Shown here: in pieces, positions 45,658 through 57,474 of the stretch
Position numbering within the stretch: the stretch's first letter is position 1
How the letters are laid out: every line of letters begins with the position of its first letter
Assembly: GCA_024180945.1 (NCBI GenBank)
Contig: JAKSGN010000002.1
Span: 868,001 to 932,000, forward strand
DNA length: 64,000 nt
Direction of reading: 5' to 3'
Source of the DNA: Macrophomina tecta
Taxonomy: Eukaryota > Ascomycota > Dothideomycetes > Botryosphaeriales > Botryosphaeriaceae
The notes under the pieces: model-generated
Databases searched by the model: none
Told to the model about the DNA's origin: nothing
What the model saw: only the letters and a program-made list of their open reading frames with translations
Made by a program: the position numbers and the translations under genes

Positions 45658-48600
45658 ATGGATTCCCCGGGTGGAGAGCCGGGCCTTTTCCGCCTGCGGT
45701 CCTACCAGGCTGAGATGGTCGAGGAGAGCCTGAAGCAGAACGTCATTGTCGCTGTATGTTGACCGGCAGGTGCCACTACTGTCTGGGGCTAATCCGTGGC
45801 TTAGATGGACACGGGCAGCGGCAAGACCCATGTGTAAGACCGTTCATTTCGTCTATTCCATTCCCCGCTGATCCCTGCCGTAGGGCCATCTTCCGAACTG
45901 CTGCTGAGCTCGAGACTTGCCATCCCGACCAGGTGCGGCGTCCTGTCTCCCGCTTTTCTACATACAGGCCTGACTCTTTTCCCAGTTGGTGTGGTTCATT
46001 GCACCGACTGTCACCCTCTGTCAGCAGCAAGCTTGTCTATTTGAAAAGCATCTTCCGGCCTACGAGATACGCTTTCTGAGTGGCAGTGACAACGTCGACC
46101 GGTGGAGCGATCAGCTCATCTGGGATGCTGTTCTCAAAGATGTCCGCGTTGTGGTTTCGACACCCGCCGTCCTGCTCGATGCTCTGACGCATGGCTTTGT
46201 GAAGCTGCCGAAGATCGCCCTTCTGATCTTCGATGAAGCCCACATGTGCCGTGGCAATCATCCCGCCCGCGCAATTATGCAGCAATTCTACCATCCAATG
46301 CTGCTCAGCGGCCAGGGCGCCACTCTCCCTAACATCCTTGGCTTGACCGCCAGCCCGGTAGTAAGCGCAAAGGCAGACGGCCTGGAGATAATCGAACGCA
46401 GCCTCAACGCCATAGCCAAAACACCAAAGGTTAACCGAACCGAGCTCCTCCGCTGCACTCATAGACCTGAGCTTGTGCAACTTAAGTATCCTGCTCGAGA
46501 CTTGCACCCTTCACAAAGGCCACCTATCCTTGCCGCTATGGCCACTACTTACTATTCTTACGACATTCTTGAAGATCCGTATATGATCAACCTCCGTCAA
46601 AGGGCAATTGACGCCACGCAGGAGGCCAGATCTGACATCTTAAGAGAGTTTGAGAAGCTGTTGATGAACCGGAAGACCTACACCCATGAACAGCTGAAAA
46701 AGGTCTATTCGCGAGCCATTGGTATCTACAACGACCTGGGCGGAGCTGCTACCGAGTTCTACATCCGGAGCTGCATCGCCAGATTCGAAGCTTTCTTGAC
46801 AAGTTCCAGCCATCTGCTAGCCGACTGGTCCGTTGAGGAGGGTGATAAGCTTCGCGATATGCTGTCTCTCGTTGCGGCATCACAACCCGTCAACCAGAAG
46901 GATATCTTACACCAGAACTTGTCCCCCAAAATGCAGTACCTGATCGACCTTCTCTTGGCAGAATGGAAAGAAGGCTTCACTGGAATCGTCTTCGTTGAAC
47001 AGCGAGCTACTGTTGCTGCCATGGATCACGTCTTGTCGAACCATCCACAGCTTCGAGACTTGTTCAATATCGGTACCTTCGTTGGAACCTCCGTGACTGT
47101 ACACCGGAAATCCCACCTCGGTATAGGTGACCTGGTTGAAGTGAGACATCAACAACAAACACTTGATGAATTCCGAGCTGGCAAGAAGAATTTGATCGTC
47201 GCAACCAGTGTGCTCGAAGAAGGCATTGACGTATCGAACTGTCACATTGTCATTTGTTTTGAGCCTCCAAAGAACTTGAAGTCTTTCATCCAGCGGCGCG
47301 GTCGTGCGAGGAAGCAGGATTCCAAGTTCGTCATCATGCTGTCTGATGATTCTTCATTAGCACAGTCTCCAGATAAATGGTTGGACCTTGAGGAGCAAAT
47401 GAAGAAAGCCTATCTCAATGATTTGCGGCAAATTCAGGCAGCGGAAGCACGGGAGCAAATTGAGGAAGGAGGAGATGCTATATATCGCTGCGAAAGCACA
47501 GGGTATGTCTTCTCGATCTAGTAATGCAAATCTGCTGACACCACCAGGGCCCTTCTTACGCTTGAGAACGCCATGCAACATCTGTATCATTTCTGCGCTA
47601 TCCTCGGCGGTGGGCAGCATGTGGATTTGCGCCCTCGCTTTTCCTTCATGGTGGATGAAAATGACCTGACGACCGCTGTTGTCACACTACCAACTTCAGT
47701 CAATGCGAAGCTACGCCAGCATCGTGGCAAAGGAGCTTGGTTGACAGAGAGAGCAGCCAGAAGAGATGCAGCTTTCCAAGCTTATGTTGCGCTGCACAAA
47801 GCAGGATTGGTCAACGACAATCTCTTACCTCTACTGAGCGATCCAGAAGAGGAGCCGGATTTCGGGATTATCGACAAAAGGCCGTCGATGCTTCAAGTCG
47901 ACCTCCGTCTGGACCCGTGGGTTGCGATAGCAAAACTGATCAGTGATACAGCCACGCCAAAGCTTTGGTATAGGACCAAGCTTTCTTTCTCGCCCAACGA
48001 GCAGCCCATCAGCTTGGTGCTCCTTCTCCCGACACTGACGCTTAAGATTCCGGACTTCCTTCTTCATTGGAATGAAGACACCCGTTATGTTCTGACAAGT
48101 GAGCCAATGGGCGCGGTAAAGTTGAGTCATGACGAAGTGGCGGCACTTCAAAAGTTTACTAGAGCGTTTCTCCATTCCGTATTTCGCTCCCGCATGACAG
48201 AAGAGAGATATGACTTCCTTTTTCTGCTTGGGCCCTATGATGCTTCTGGCAACGGCAATTACACTCCCGCAAATTTCAACAACAACAAACGGTCAGCGCT
48301 CGAGGTTTATGCTGAATTGCAAGCGGGATTGAACCCAACCATTGGCCTCGTGCGGCAGAGGGGGGACGAAGGCCAGCTACTCGTGTACCGTGGCTTCAAG
48401 ACGGTCGATGTGGATATGATGGCCGATGGTGAGCCCGATAATGGCAGGGAATCTCTCGTAAACATCGTACTTTCGGCTTTCCCAAAACGACGAGACTTCC
48501 TGCACTACATACGCGATGTGTCACAGCACCGAATGTACTCGAAGGAATACACACTTCCAGCAAAAGACTTCGTAATCGACGGGTCGCCAGCCTCTTATGC

Positions 48601-50362
48601 AAAATTCGCGGCATTCATACCCTCGATAATTCATCGGTACGAACTTTTCATGATTGTACAAGAACTCTGCAACACCGCGATCAAGGACGTTGACTTCAAA
48701 AACTATGAGATGGTGCTCCGCGCCATCACCGCATCGTCCACCAACGAGAACGATTACCAGAGGTTGGAATTTCTCGGTGACTGCATTCTCAAATTCAACA
48801 CAGCAGTCCAGCTCATGGCAGGGAACCTTCACTGGCCTGAAAGTTATCTCACTGAGAAGAAAGACCGGGTTGTGTCAAACGGTTCTCTTGCGAAGGCCTC
48901 ACGTCGAGCTGGTCTCGACCGATTCATTATTACGAGAGCCTTCACAGGTGCCAAATGGCGCCCGCGCTATGTCCATGACGTTCTTGCTTTAGCTGCGGTT
49001 GAATTGCCCGAGAAACGAGATCTGTCATCCAAAACACTCGCCGACGTTGTCGAATCCCTCATTGGTGCTGCATATATCGAGGGGGGCATGCCTAAAGCCA
49101 ATCTCTGTATCGCAACACTCCTACCGAAACTATCTTGGTGCCCCCTTGATGAGTCTCGTCACATACTCGCAAAGCACGCAGCGGAGGACCACATATCCGC
49201 TCCACCCATTCATCTAGAGCGTGCTGAAGAGCTGATCGGCTACACCTTCAAAAACAAATACCTCCTCCTCGAGGCCCTGACTCACCCCTCTTTCACCTCC
49301 TACCGCGACGCCGCAACCTCCTCTTACCAACGGCTCGAATTCCTTGGCGACGCCGTCCTCGACTATCTCATTAGCCGTCGCCTCCATGCCTACCGCAAAC
49401 CCTTCTCGGCCGACTCTACCTCCCAGAAGACCCCTCCTCCTCGGGGCTACGCCCCCGACGAGCTGCCTCACGGGTCCATGCACGCCACCCGCGCCGCCTT
49501 CGTAAACGCTTCCTTCCTTGGCTTCCTCTGCATGGAGGCCTGCGTCGAAGTGCCCCGTACCGACGTCGTCTTCACCAAGTCCAACTGTGGGGACCACAGC
49601 CCCACCCCCACCCCCGTCCCCGCACCCCCTTCCCGCAAAGCCCTCTGGCAGTTCATGCGTCACTCCGCCCCCACAATCCTCGCCGCCGCCTCCGCCGCGT
49701 CGACACGCCATAAGGAGCACCGCGCCGAGATCTGGGAGGCGCTGCAGATTGCCCAGAGGTACCCCTGGCATCTGTTCGCGCGGATTGGCGCGGAGAAGTT
49801 TTTTTCGGATGTCATCGAGGCGGTGTTGGGGGCCGTGTTTGTAGATTCTACTGATGAGCAAGGAGAAGTAGAGGCTTGTGAGGGGTTTTTGGAGAGGCTG
49901 GGGCTCACTGGTGTGTTGGAGCGATTTTTGAAGGATGGGGTCGATTGTTTGCATCCGAAGACGAGGCTGGGAAGGTTGGCATTTAGTGAGAAGGTGATTT
50001 GGGAATGGGATGAGGGGGAGAGAGAGGAAGAGGGAGGTGGCGGGGATAAGTTGGAAGGGGTGGTGAGGTGTAGAGTGGGTGTTGGCGAGAGGTGGATTGG
50101 AGGCTGGGTGGAGGGGAAGAGTAGGGTCGAGGCTGAGACGGAGGCGGCGGATCGGGCGGTGATGATTTTGCTGGCGGAGGGGAGGAAGTGGAAGGGCATG
50201 GATGAGGTCAATGGAGTGGGCGGCAAAAGAGAGGGAAGGGACGGTAAGAAGTCGGTTGTTGATGTGGGCGGGAACGAAGAAGATGAGGAAGAGGAGGGGG
50301 ATGGCCAGACAGTAGCTGGGACCGATGTTACCAATGAAGATATGATCATGAGAAACGCATGA
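45658..50362 (+). CDS. dcl2: Dicer-like protein 2 (RNA-interference endoribonuclease)
   Basis: Exons 45658-45753, 45805-45833, 45884-45932, 45986-47502 and 47548-50362 give 1501 aa. It cuts double-stranded RNA into small interfering RNAs for antiviral and transposon silencing. In order: Q-motif-like RLRSYQAEMVEESL; Walker A MDTGSGKTHV, almost the whole of the 29-nt exon 2; DEAH box FDEAHMC (about D141); helicase C-terminal motif QRRGRARKQDSKF; Dicer dimerisation fold near LENAMQHLYHF (about 570); RNase IIIa with YQRLEFLGDCILKFN (about 965) and LADVVESLIGAAYIEG; RNase IIIb with YQRLEFLGDAVLDYLI (about 1155) and SDVIEAVLGAVFVDS. The acidic residues of both RNase III sites are intact. A weak dsRNA-binding-like segment (WVEGKSRVEAETEAADRAV) precedes an acidic tail. 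No PAZ domain is evident, as usual for fungal Dcl2. Confidence 0.95.
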
Positions 50363-50692
50363 TCCTTCACTTTTGGCACTACTTACGAGATTGGCGGCTC
50401 AATAAAAGTCTTACGGGCTCTTCTATATGTCTAGAAGGATTAGTGACGTTTCCTGTACCGGTTTCATCTTGAATGGAGAGGGTTGGAAGGAAGGTATTGT
50501 TATCTAAAACAGCAGCATGTCAAGTGATGCAAAGCGAAAACTGCTTGGAAGCAGTAGAAAGATCAAGCAATACCGAAAAAAAAGGGGAAGAAAGAAGGGA
50601 AGAAAGAGAGTAAAAGAGAAACGTCAGAACTGCCTGGCAGCAGAGCGAAGAAGCCGTCAAACCTCCTCTCTCTTCCCTCTTAACTTAGCATA
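50363..50692. other. short tail-to-tail intergenic region
   Basis: About 330 bp between the Dicer-like gene and the small secreted-protein gene. It is A- and G-rich with a small palindrome ACTGCTTGGAAGCAGT near 50550. No gene is supported. Confidence 0.5.
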
Positions 50693-51110
50693 TTAAAAAG
50701 GCATCGAAAGCTCGGGGATGACAGTGAACGAAAGGGAGCCACAACTAGTAGACTTGAGATCAGTAATCTTGCAGTTGTACTGGACGTTGCCAGAAAAGCT
50801 GCAGGCCGCCTTTCCGGCAATGATGGTCTGGAAGGCTCCGCCGTGGTCTATACGGAAGGGGCTATCGCAAGCACTGAAAAGAATATATTGAGACAAGCCC
50901 AGACCGTGTTTCGAGACGCAACAGAGGGCTCGGAGTGCTGCGCCTTGAAGGTGCCAGCAGTGCTGGAGGTGAGTGCGAAGGAGCAGGCGTTTGTGACTGT
51001 CGGATGGTTAACAAACAAGGCAGCTGACAGCTTCCCCAACACCCTTCTCCAAGCGTGAAACATACCTCCAACTGCCGCAGCGATAGTTAGGAAAGACTGA
51101 AGAGCTGCAT
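50693..51110 (-). pseudogene. small cysteine-containing secreted-protein gene with frameshifted signal peptide
   Basis: On the minus strand an ATG at 51110 is followed by a signal-peptide-like stretch, but one base appears to be missing: the ATG frame stops after seven codons, while the hydrophobic frame QSFLTIAAAVG starts a few bases later. Likely exons after that are 50996 to about 50911 (TNACSFALTSSTAGTFKAQ) and about 50867-50693 (ACDSPFRIDHGGAFQTIIAG, then CSFSGNVQYNCKITDLKSTS), ending PELSMPF and a stop. Intron edges were chosen by phase, the second with a GTCTCG donor. The mature part has about five cysteines and roughly 85 residues. This is effector-like in style; function is unknown. 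A sequencing error or a different first exon could restore it. Confidence 0.45.
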
Positions 51111-52230
51111 TTTCGAAGCTTAGCTAAGACTTCTTCTGAAAAGGCCGATTTGGCTTGGTTGTTCTGAAGTGATGATCTGATTTGAATAAAAGTTGGTACG
51201 ACGCACGTATCCTTTTATATGTATGATTGCTGGATGCCTGTCCGGTTCTCTTGGTCGGGGTGCGCATAGGTGGCTTTACCAGAATGAATTGCCGGAACAG
51301 GACTCTGCTGCTAATGTAGTAAGTACGGGGACAATTTTTGTAGCGTACGGTTAAGCGTGCAGTGGTATCAGCCTCAGAGTAAGGTTCCTGTGTTGGTGAA
51401 GAGACTGAATTGGAAACCTCAAGCGCGAAACTCAATTAATCTAAACGGCTGTACTGCGTGTTTCACGGTTGCTTAGTATTCATGGGCGCGATCAAGCAAC
51501 GGGAGATGCGACACTGTGCTCGAAAGCATCCCCGCTATCTGTCATTTGCTGGTCTTCTAGCGGAGCAGCAGCCTAGATGATACCCAATGGTTGGATGAGT
51601 GTTGTCTCCGAAGTCCTCAAGGCATGCTGACAGATCGATAGATTGCTTGCGTGAAGACAAACGTGGTACCCTAATGCGGAGGACACCGCTGGGAAACGAA
51701 TCGGAGTCTTCAGCGGTTTAGCAATTAGGTTAGTCGGCTGTTATCCAACTAGGCAAGCCAATAGTAGGTTAGGGGCATCTCGCTACCACGCTCCGATCTC
51801 AGCAAGCTTGTTACTGCACCTCGTTTTGGGGCATGTTCGCACTTTCTCGCATCGATGATACTATTCCTTTGGAGTCAGAGTATGCCTCCAGCCAAGTATC
51901 TATCGCATTGCTGCGCCACCAGCGTCGTGGCTGTGATCGTGAATGGTCAAGCGTCGAGGCAAGCGTTGTTGTGGGGGAGACATGCAATGTCGCACTGCAC
52001 AGTTTCCGGAGAAACACTGATTCAGCCTCGACTTTTATCCAGTATGATCTCACCTGAACACGATGAAATTAAGATACCGGCATTGAAAAGATACAAGAGC
52101 ATCGGGAGTATATGCATTGTATAGATTCACTTCGGAACGACGGGCCCCTTTTGCCAACACCCTCATCCTCATCCCCAGATCTACCAATGCCAACGTATTC
52201 ACATCCGTTGCTAATATTTCCAAATACCAC
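51111..52230. other. intergenic region, no gene seen
   Basis: About 1.1 kb, moderately AT-rich compared with the left part of the window. Open frames reach only 80-100 codons and show no domain. I see no RNA gene. Confidence 0.5.
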
Positions 52231-52234
52231 GCTC

Positions 52235-52545
52235 ACAGCTCCGCCGGGGTCAGGCTGTCGATGCCGTGCCCGATGAACAGCATGTCGGTGAGGTGGCTGG
52301 CCGCGAGAGATTGTTGGACATGGACGGCGGCGGTGAGAAGTGGTCGATATGCTGCTGAGCTTCAGCGAAGGCGCGTGTGATGGTGTAGGTGTGGGCAGCG
52401 GTGTACTAGTGGGGTACTTTGGCTTTTGCTACTGGCAGTTTCGGCGTCTTTGGATGCCAACGTGGTGAACTAGATCGAGCCAGATGACGACGTTGGCAGG
52501 AAAGGGCGAGACATTCACTTCGGCGGTTGTGGTAGTAGTGTCAGG
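52235..52545 (-). pseudogene. decayed C-terminal fragment of an unidentified gene
   Basis: Reading the minus strand, protein-like segments occur in succession but in different frames and with stops: EVNVSPFPANVVIWLDLVHH, then YTITRAFAEAQQHID, then LLTAAVHVQQSLAASHLTDM followed by LFIGHGIDSLTPAEL and a TGA near 52237. The helical, alanine-rich last segment looks like a genuine C-terminus. At least one frameshift separates the last two pieces. I do not recognise the family. Confidence 0.3.
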
Positions 52546-52680
52546 ATTGCTATGCTAGCAAGGAAGATTGAATCGAGGAAGCTGAGAGAGTTGTGTTGGA
52601 AATATCTCAGGATTGTGTAACTTTCCCATCCCGCTCATAGGGTACGTCGCCTGAACGTCCAATGATTCCTGGCCCCGGGC

Positions 52681-53068
52681 TACACTGTTGCCACGCTAAC
52701 ACTAAAGCCTGAAGACGCGGGCGCCGGGTTCAGCTTGCAGAAAGTGTCACAAGTCGGCGGAAAGGTCATTGCGCTTGCGGGCGCCAGCTACATCTATCAA
52801 TAGACCCCCATCCGTAACCTTTCGGCCGCCCTTGCCGGCAATGGCTTCTTAGGATCATGAGATTCGCGGCGCAGTCGCGGGTCCACAGAGCTCATTTTTC
52901 GAGAAGCTGGACAGGTAGTTACGGTACAAGGCCATTATGGCTATTATTAAAGCTATGCAGACGACGTTCGTCGTGGTGCCCATCGCTGGTGCCATCATGC
53001 TAGTTGCTGCTGCAGGCATGAGACGGGGAAGGCTCGTTGTACAGCTGGCTATTGCTGTTTCTGGTTAG
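52681..53068 (+). pseudogene. C-terminal remnant of an MFS (DHA2-type) transporter
   Basis: Plus-strand segments resemble the last quarter of fungal 14-spanner MFS drug transporters: YTVATLTLKPEDAGAGFSLQ with KVSQVGGKVIALAGASYIYQ, then NLSAALAGNGF, then AVAGPQSSFFEKLD, then MQTTFVVVPIAGAIMLVAAA and GMRRGRLVVQLA before a TAG. They are interrupted by at least two in-frame stops (after ASYIYQ and FFEKLDR) and a frameshift near NGF. The 5' three quarters are absent. It is non-functional as it stands. Location near a phenol-monooxygenase-like gene hints at a former metabolic cluster. Confidence 0.6.
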
Positions 53069-53592
53069 TGTAAGTCTGACTTCGTCACATATTCTGTGTT
53101 GCTACGGGTTCAGACTGTTAAACTCAATGTCTGGTCAGCCGCTCAACTACCGATAAAATTACGGCCAACGGTGAATCTCATTAGGCATTACTCTATAAAA
53201 CAAACCTCTACAGACCGTCGCTTGCGGGTTGCGGCCTCGTAGAGGTGATTATACCCTGATATCATCTTCTATTCGACAAGCCCTAGGCGGGTCGAAAGGA
53301 CAAGAATTTGGACAGTAGCTAGCTCTTAGGTGGCTGTTTTACGGATGTGATCGAATGAGGTTGGGACTTTGTCTTCAAGAGACCGGCCTATCCTAACTAC
53401 TCTGAGTCCTAAAAGGCAAGCCCAAGCGTAGAGGAAGCTGATCGAGTGTATCTGCATGTTCGCCAGCCGGAGGTTTCTTTTTTTCTTTTCATGACAATAA
53501 GGCGGGAGGACATTGCACGAGATACCATATGAGGAACATTCTTTACAGGCTATAATCAGCGCCTTCCTCTATCAAGAACCACCGCAAACCGT
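53069..53592. other. intergenic region
   Basis: About 520 bp between the MFS remnant and the monooxygenase 3' end. No ORF or repeat is supported. Confidence 0.5.
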
Positions 53593-55898
53593 CTAATTTC
53601 GCACAATAAGCACGCCCTGGAAGTACCTTTCCATTCCCTCAACACCTTCGAGTTCGCCAATCCACCCAATGTACTGGTCAGGCCTCATGACGAGCACAGC
53701 CCCCTTGGACCTATCCACTCCCCACTTCTCATATGCCCTTCCATCACAGTCCTGATCCAGCTCCTGCACCTCATCCACCCAAATCTTATCATACGCGACG
53801 CCCCTCGCCTCATCTACCGGCCTCAGCACCTCCGGGAAATCAAAAATCTCCACAGCCCCCCTCTCTGCGCAATGGATCGCCACCACATCTATTACCTCCT
53901 CGCCCCTCTTCCCCTCCGGCGCCACCCTTCTTCTCAAGCCATCAACCTCCTCGCAAAGCCTCTCCACCCTCTGCATCTGTCCCTCGATGCCCACCACATC
54001 CCCTGCCAGCACCACCACCCTCCACCGCCCGTCACTCCGCATCACGTTCGTCGTCCATCGCGCCTCCGCATCCGCCTGCCCCACCACCTTCGCCGGCCAG
54101 AACCGCTCGCCAGGGACAAGTTTTTCCGCCTTTCCTTCCCCGCTCTTGTCCACAACGACGCTGGCCGGGTAATCGAGCACGAAGCCCTGCGCGAAGTCCT
54201 CGAACCGCGCGTTTGTCGCGTCGAAGTCGTCAGGCTTGGAGCCCGCGCCAGGCGCGAAGAGCGCGGACCACTGCTTGTCAAAGGCAGCCAGGGTGTGGGC
54301 GACGGGGTGGCGTTCGAGGGCGTAGGTGGGCAGGAGGGACGGCGGCGAGAGCGAGGTCGCGACGGAGGCGACTTTCCAGGCGATGTTGTAGGCGTCTGGG
54401 GACTTTGTCAGTTTTCTTCTTTTTTTTTTTTCTTTCCCCCCCTTTTTTTTTTTTGGAGATAGGCAGGGGGTGCTGCAGAGAGCGGTGGAGTGATGCGTAC
54501 CTTGGATGCTGATGTTCATGCCGGCGCCGACTTTGGGCGAGTGCGTGTGGCTGGCGTCGCCGGCGATGAAGATACGGTTATGAGGATCGCATAGGGCGGA
54601 GGCGGCGCGTTGGCCGACTTGGTACGCGGACCACCCTTGTTACGGTCATTAAGGGATATGGAGATAGATGTGAACTTTCAGGGCTTACAGTCGCAGATTT
54701 TGAAGTCAAAGGTGTATGGGTGAAGGATTTTTTGGGCTTTGGCTTTGAGCATATCAAGGCTGATGTTGGATCTGTCGAACCGCCCTGAGGGGCCTTCACC
54801 GTCTACGGCTGTGAGAGGGATGTAGAGACGCATCAGGCCTCTTTCCCTGGCAACCAGGAGAATCGTGCCGGCATCATTGCAGATGATACAGGAGTGGCGC
54901 ATATCCGCTGAGGAAATGTCAGTTGTGTCCAAATCTAGAGACGAAATTTCGGGTCTCACGAAAGTTTGATATGGGTACTATGTCCATGACGCCCCTGGGG
55001 AAGTCAGCGAGGACTGAAACAAGCGATCGGAGAATATTACGAACCAAACGAAGTCGGTAGCTGCTCCCTCCATCTGGATACCTAGCTGCTTCCTGGTCCA
55101 GCTGTGCGCACCATCACAGCCGATGATATACTTTGCTTTAACAACCTCCGTATTGCCAGCTTTGGCCTTGCTCTTATTAATAAGATCTTCCCAGTCGTCC
55201 GGGGCCAGGTTACTGCGGAATAATCCATCACGCACACCCGAGGATCCATAGACCGGTGATGGGTTGGCCTCCTCCTCGCTCAGAGTCCGCAACGTCACTG
55301 TGATAGGATACGCCTGGGGGTCTGCAGCAAGGCCCTCGTCAAATTCAAGCCTCTCAGCGATGATGCCGCGCTCAACTTCGAGTTCTGGTTTAGCGTCCTT
55401 AATAGCGTCGAGAATGAAGCGTTCAATACGGCCTTGGTTCAGTCCACCGATGAAGAAGCGCGACTTGGAGTAGGCTTCTTTGGTGAATCCCATGCCTGGT
55501 GTCCGCTTAATGCCCCCTTTACCGTCCGGATTCTGGTTTTGAATGATTAGCGACCGCATTTTTCGGGGTGAAGAAGTATGTATTAACTGACCCAGACATG
55601 AAGTTCCCAAGACTTCTTGCTTTCTTTCTCAACACGGTCTTGGATTCCCATGCTATCGAACAGCTCCTGAGTTCGAGCACGAAGACCATCGGCTTGACCG
55701 TTGAAAATTTTGGTGCCACGCTTGTCGATGATGCGGGCGTTTACGCCGTACTGTGCCATCCAGTAGGCAGCTGTCAAGCCAGCTGGGCCGGCGCCGATGA
55801 TAAGCCTGCAGACACGAAATAAGCATCAATAAAAGTGACTGTAGTGTAGAAGTGCCGTACACATCGGTCCGGGATTCAGGGATGTCGTTGCTGTGCAT
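53593..55898 (-). CDS. FAD-dependent phenol 2-monooxygenase-like hydroxylase
   Basis: Seven minus-strand exons: 55898-55861, 55805-55592, 55532-55045, 54994-54960, 54907-54689, 54635-54501 and 54395-53593 (643 aa), all in phase. The family hydroxylates phenolic rings with NADPH and O2. The dinucleotide motif LIIGAGPAGLTAAYWMAQYG (about 14-33) and the aromatic-hydroxylase DG motif KYIIGCDGAHSWTRKQLG are present. So are the GD motif RIFIAGDASHTHSPKVGAGM and the following NISIQDAYNIAWK, and WWSAYQVGQR lies before the GD motif. The C-terminal 200 residues form the thioredoxin-like domain of phenol hydroxylases (FVLDYPASVVVD, MRPDQYIGWIGELEG). The last intron contains long A and G runs (T/C on the + strand). 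All core motifs are intact, so the gene looks functional despite decayed neighbours. The exact substrate cannot be told. Confidence 0.88.
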
Positions 55899-57160
55899 CT
55901 GGACAGTGTGGAAGACAAAGTTAAGCTTGGTGTGATGAACCTGGTTGCGTTGAGATCACAATAGAGTTGCTGCTAAGCTGTAAGGTAGATCTACGATGCA
56001 TTTATACTATTTCTCTAGTATCCCCTGGAATGCTATGTATCTTCCCTTGAAAATCCAGGACCAGAAAATTGTCGCACAACATCCGCTACTTCATACTGTG
56101 TACCGGTCTTTCCCGCTCACAACCGCTTATAGGCGGCATTTGCTTCCAATTGCATGCACATTCCCGGGTCTGTGTCCAATTCTCCGTAAAATGGGAGTCC
56201 TAATAGCACTGTGCGTGGGTTCATACGATATGGGCAGATCGCATTCGGCAATGAACGTGCGGAGAAGTGGAGCACAGATGCACAACAGTGGAGATTGTAA
56301 TACGCAATTGTCCAATCGGTTGAACATATTCCGTACTCCAGCATATATTTCTTTCCTCTCCGCCCCCGCAGTAACGCTAATCCAAGTACTCCTTAGGAGA
56401 GAACGTCAGAGAGCTGAACCCCGAACACGCTGTACGCACTTCGTACTCGGATCCTGGTGGAGCTGCCACACAGATGCGCTAACGGCCGACATACCACCGT
56501 AAAGAAGAGAGCATCCAAGATACATTGCACGGGACGATAGATTTTGGCTTGCAAGGCTCAGCAGGAAACCAGTGGTTTGGGTAGAGTCATAGGTGCCGTC
56601 AGGAGCTTATAATTCAGAATGGCTGTCAATACTTGTCACACGGGCAGTGCAACATCAAAATCTCAGCTCCGGAATTCGATGTGTTTTAAGCATCAACAGA
56701 AATAGCACACGAGATAGGTTCCGCACGCGCACGCAGATGGGAAATTCACTGGCCCGCATCCGGCTCAAGGCGGCACGGAAAGCTTAAAGAGTTGAGAATA
56801 TTTGCATTTGGATGACTCCTTCGACTTCCCATGGGCTATTCAATTTAGATTGATTCCTTTCTTTCCGATAACGGATGACGAGAATGGTGCCACAAGCTTT
56901 GGACCCGAACGTAGAATGTCCCGCAGTAATGTTCTGTAGCACAACCGCTGTACATGCAGTGACGTTCGCGGGACCAACCACGTCTTTCCATCTTTCCGGC
57001 TAAGCCACCGTACTTCGGCGCTCTAGGCTGACGAGATGATGAGACGAGGCTGAACAGAGTCCCACTCAGCCCTATTACCCTGCTTTCTCCATGGCCCGGA
57101 ATCTTGTCTCTTCTGAAGCCGCGCGAATACCACTCATCAACAAAAGCCGACACTTTTACA
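55899..57160. other. intergenic region
   Basis: About 1.26 kb upstream of the monooxygenase gene and upstream of the '+' pseudogene. It should hold the monooxygenase promoter. No supportable gene. Confidence 0.5.
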
Positions 57161-57474
57161 ATGAGCGAGCCATTCTATATCGCGGCTGCGGCCGTCGGCC
57201 TTTTCGATATCAAAATCAAGGCAGCCCGGCAAATCAACAGCCTGATTTCTTGCATGCGAAACGCGCCGACCGAGATCCTCAGCGTCCACACTCAAATGGC
57301 CCCTGCTCGAGTCCTTGAGGCGCCAGGTCCAGAATTTGCAACTCGCTTACGATAGTTCCTCGCTCCGCGAACGAAACCAGAACGCCTTCCGTCTCATGAA
57401 GAACGCTCTTGGACAGAGCGTGAATAGCTTACAAGGGGCGGACGCGAAGCTGAGAGAACCTATACAGAAGTCGC
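57161..57474 (+). pseudogene. N-terminal domain of a fungal NACHT/ankyrin-type protein, truncated and frameshifted
   Basis: Begins MSEPFYIAAAAVGLFDIKIK and continues AARQINSLISCMRNAPTEIL. This is the pattern of the fungal N-terminal domain found before STAND NTPase or ankyrin modules (hydrophobic first helix, then 'NAP-EI--L'). After HTQM the frame must shift by one base to continue as LLESLRRQVQNLQLAYDSSS and LRERNQNAFRLMKNALGQSV. Similarity stops near 57474, where the sequence becomes the reverse strand of another broken gene. No downstream NTPase or repeats are present. The assignment to that domain family is from recalled pattern. Confidence 0.55.

Noticed and set aside
50549..50564. Short palindrome ACTGCTTGGAAGCAGT as another member of the repeat family
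   Set aside because: It shares only the GAAGCAGT motif in the opposite arrangement, lacks the TCCGGA core and is too short.
54396..54500. Homopolymer-rich stretch as a transposon scar or gene break in the monooxygenase
   Set aside because: It fits a normal GT..AG intron in phase; the long T and C runs are within the intron and do not touch coding sequence.
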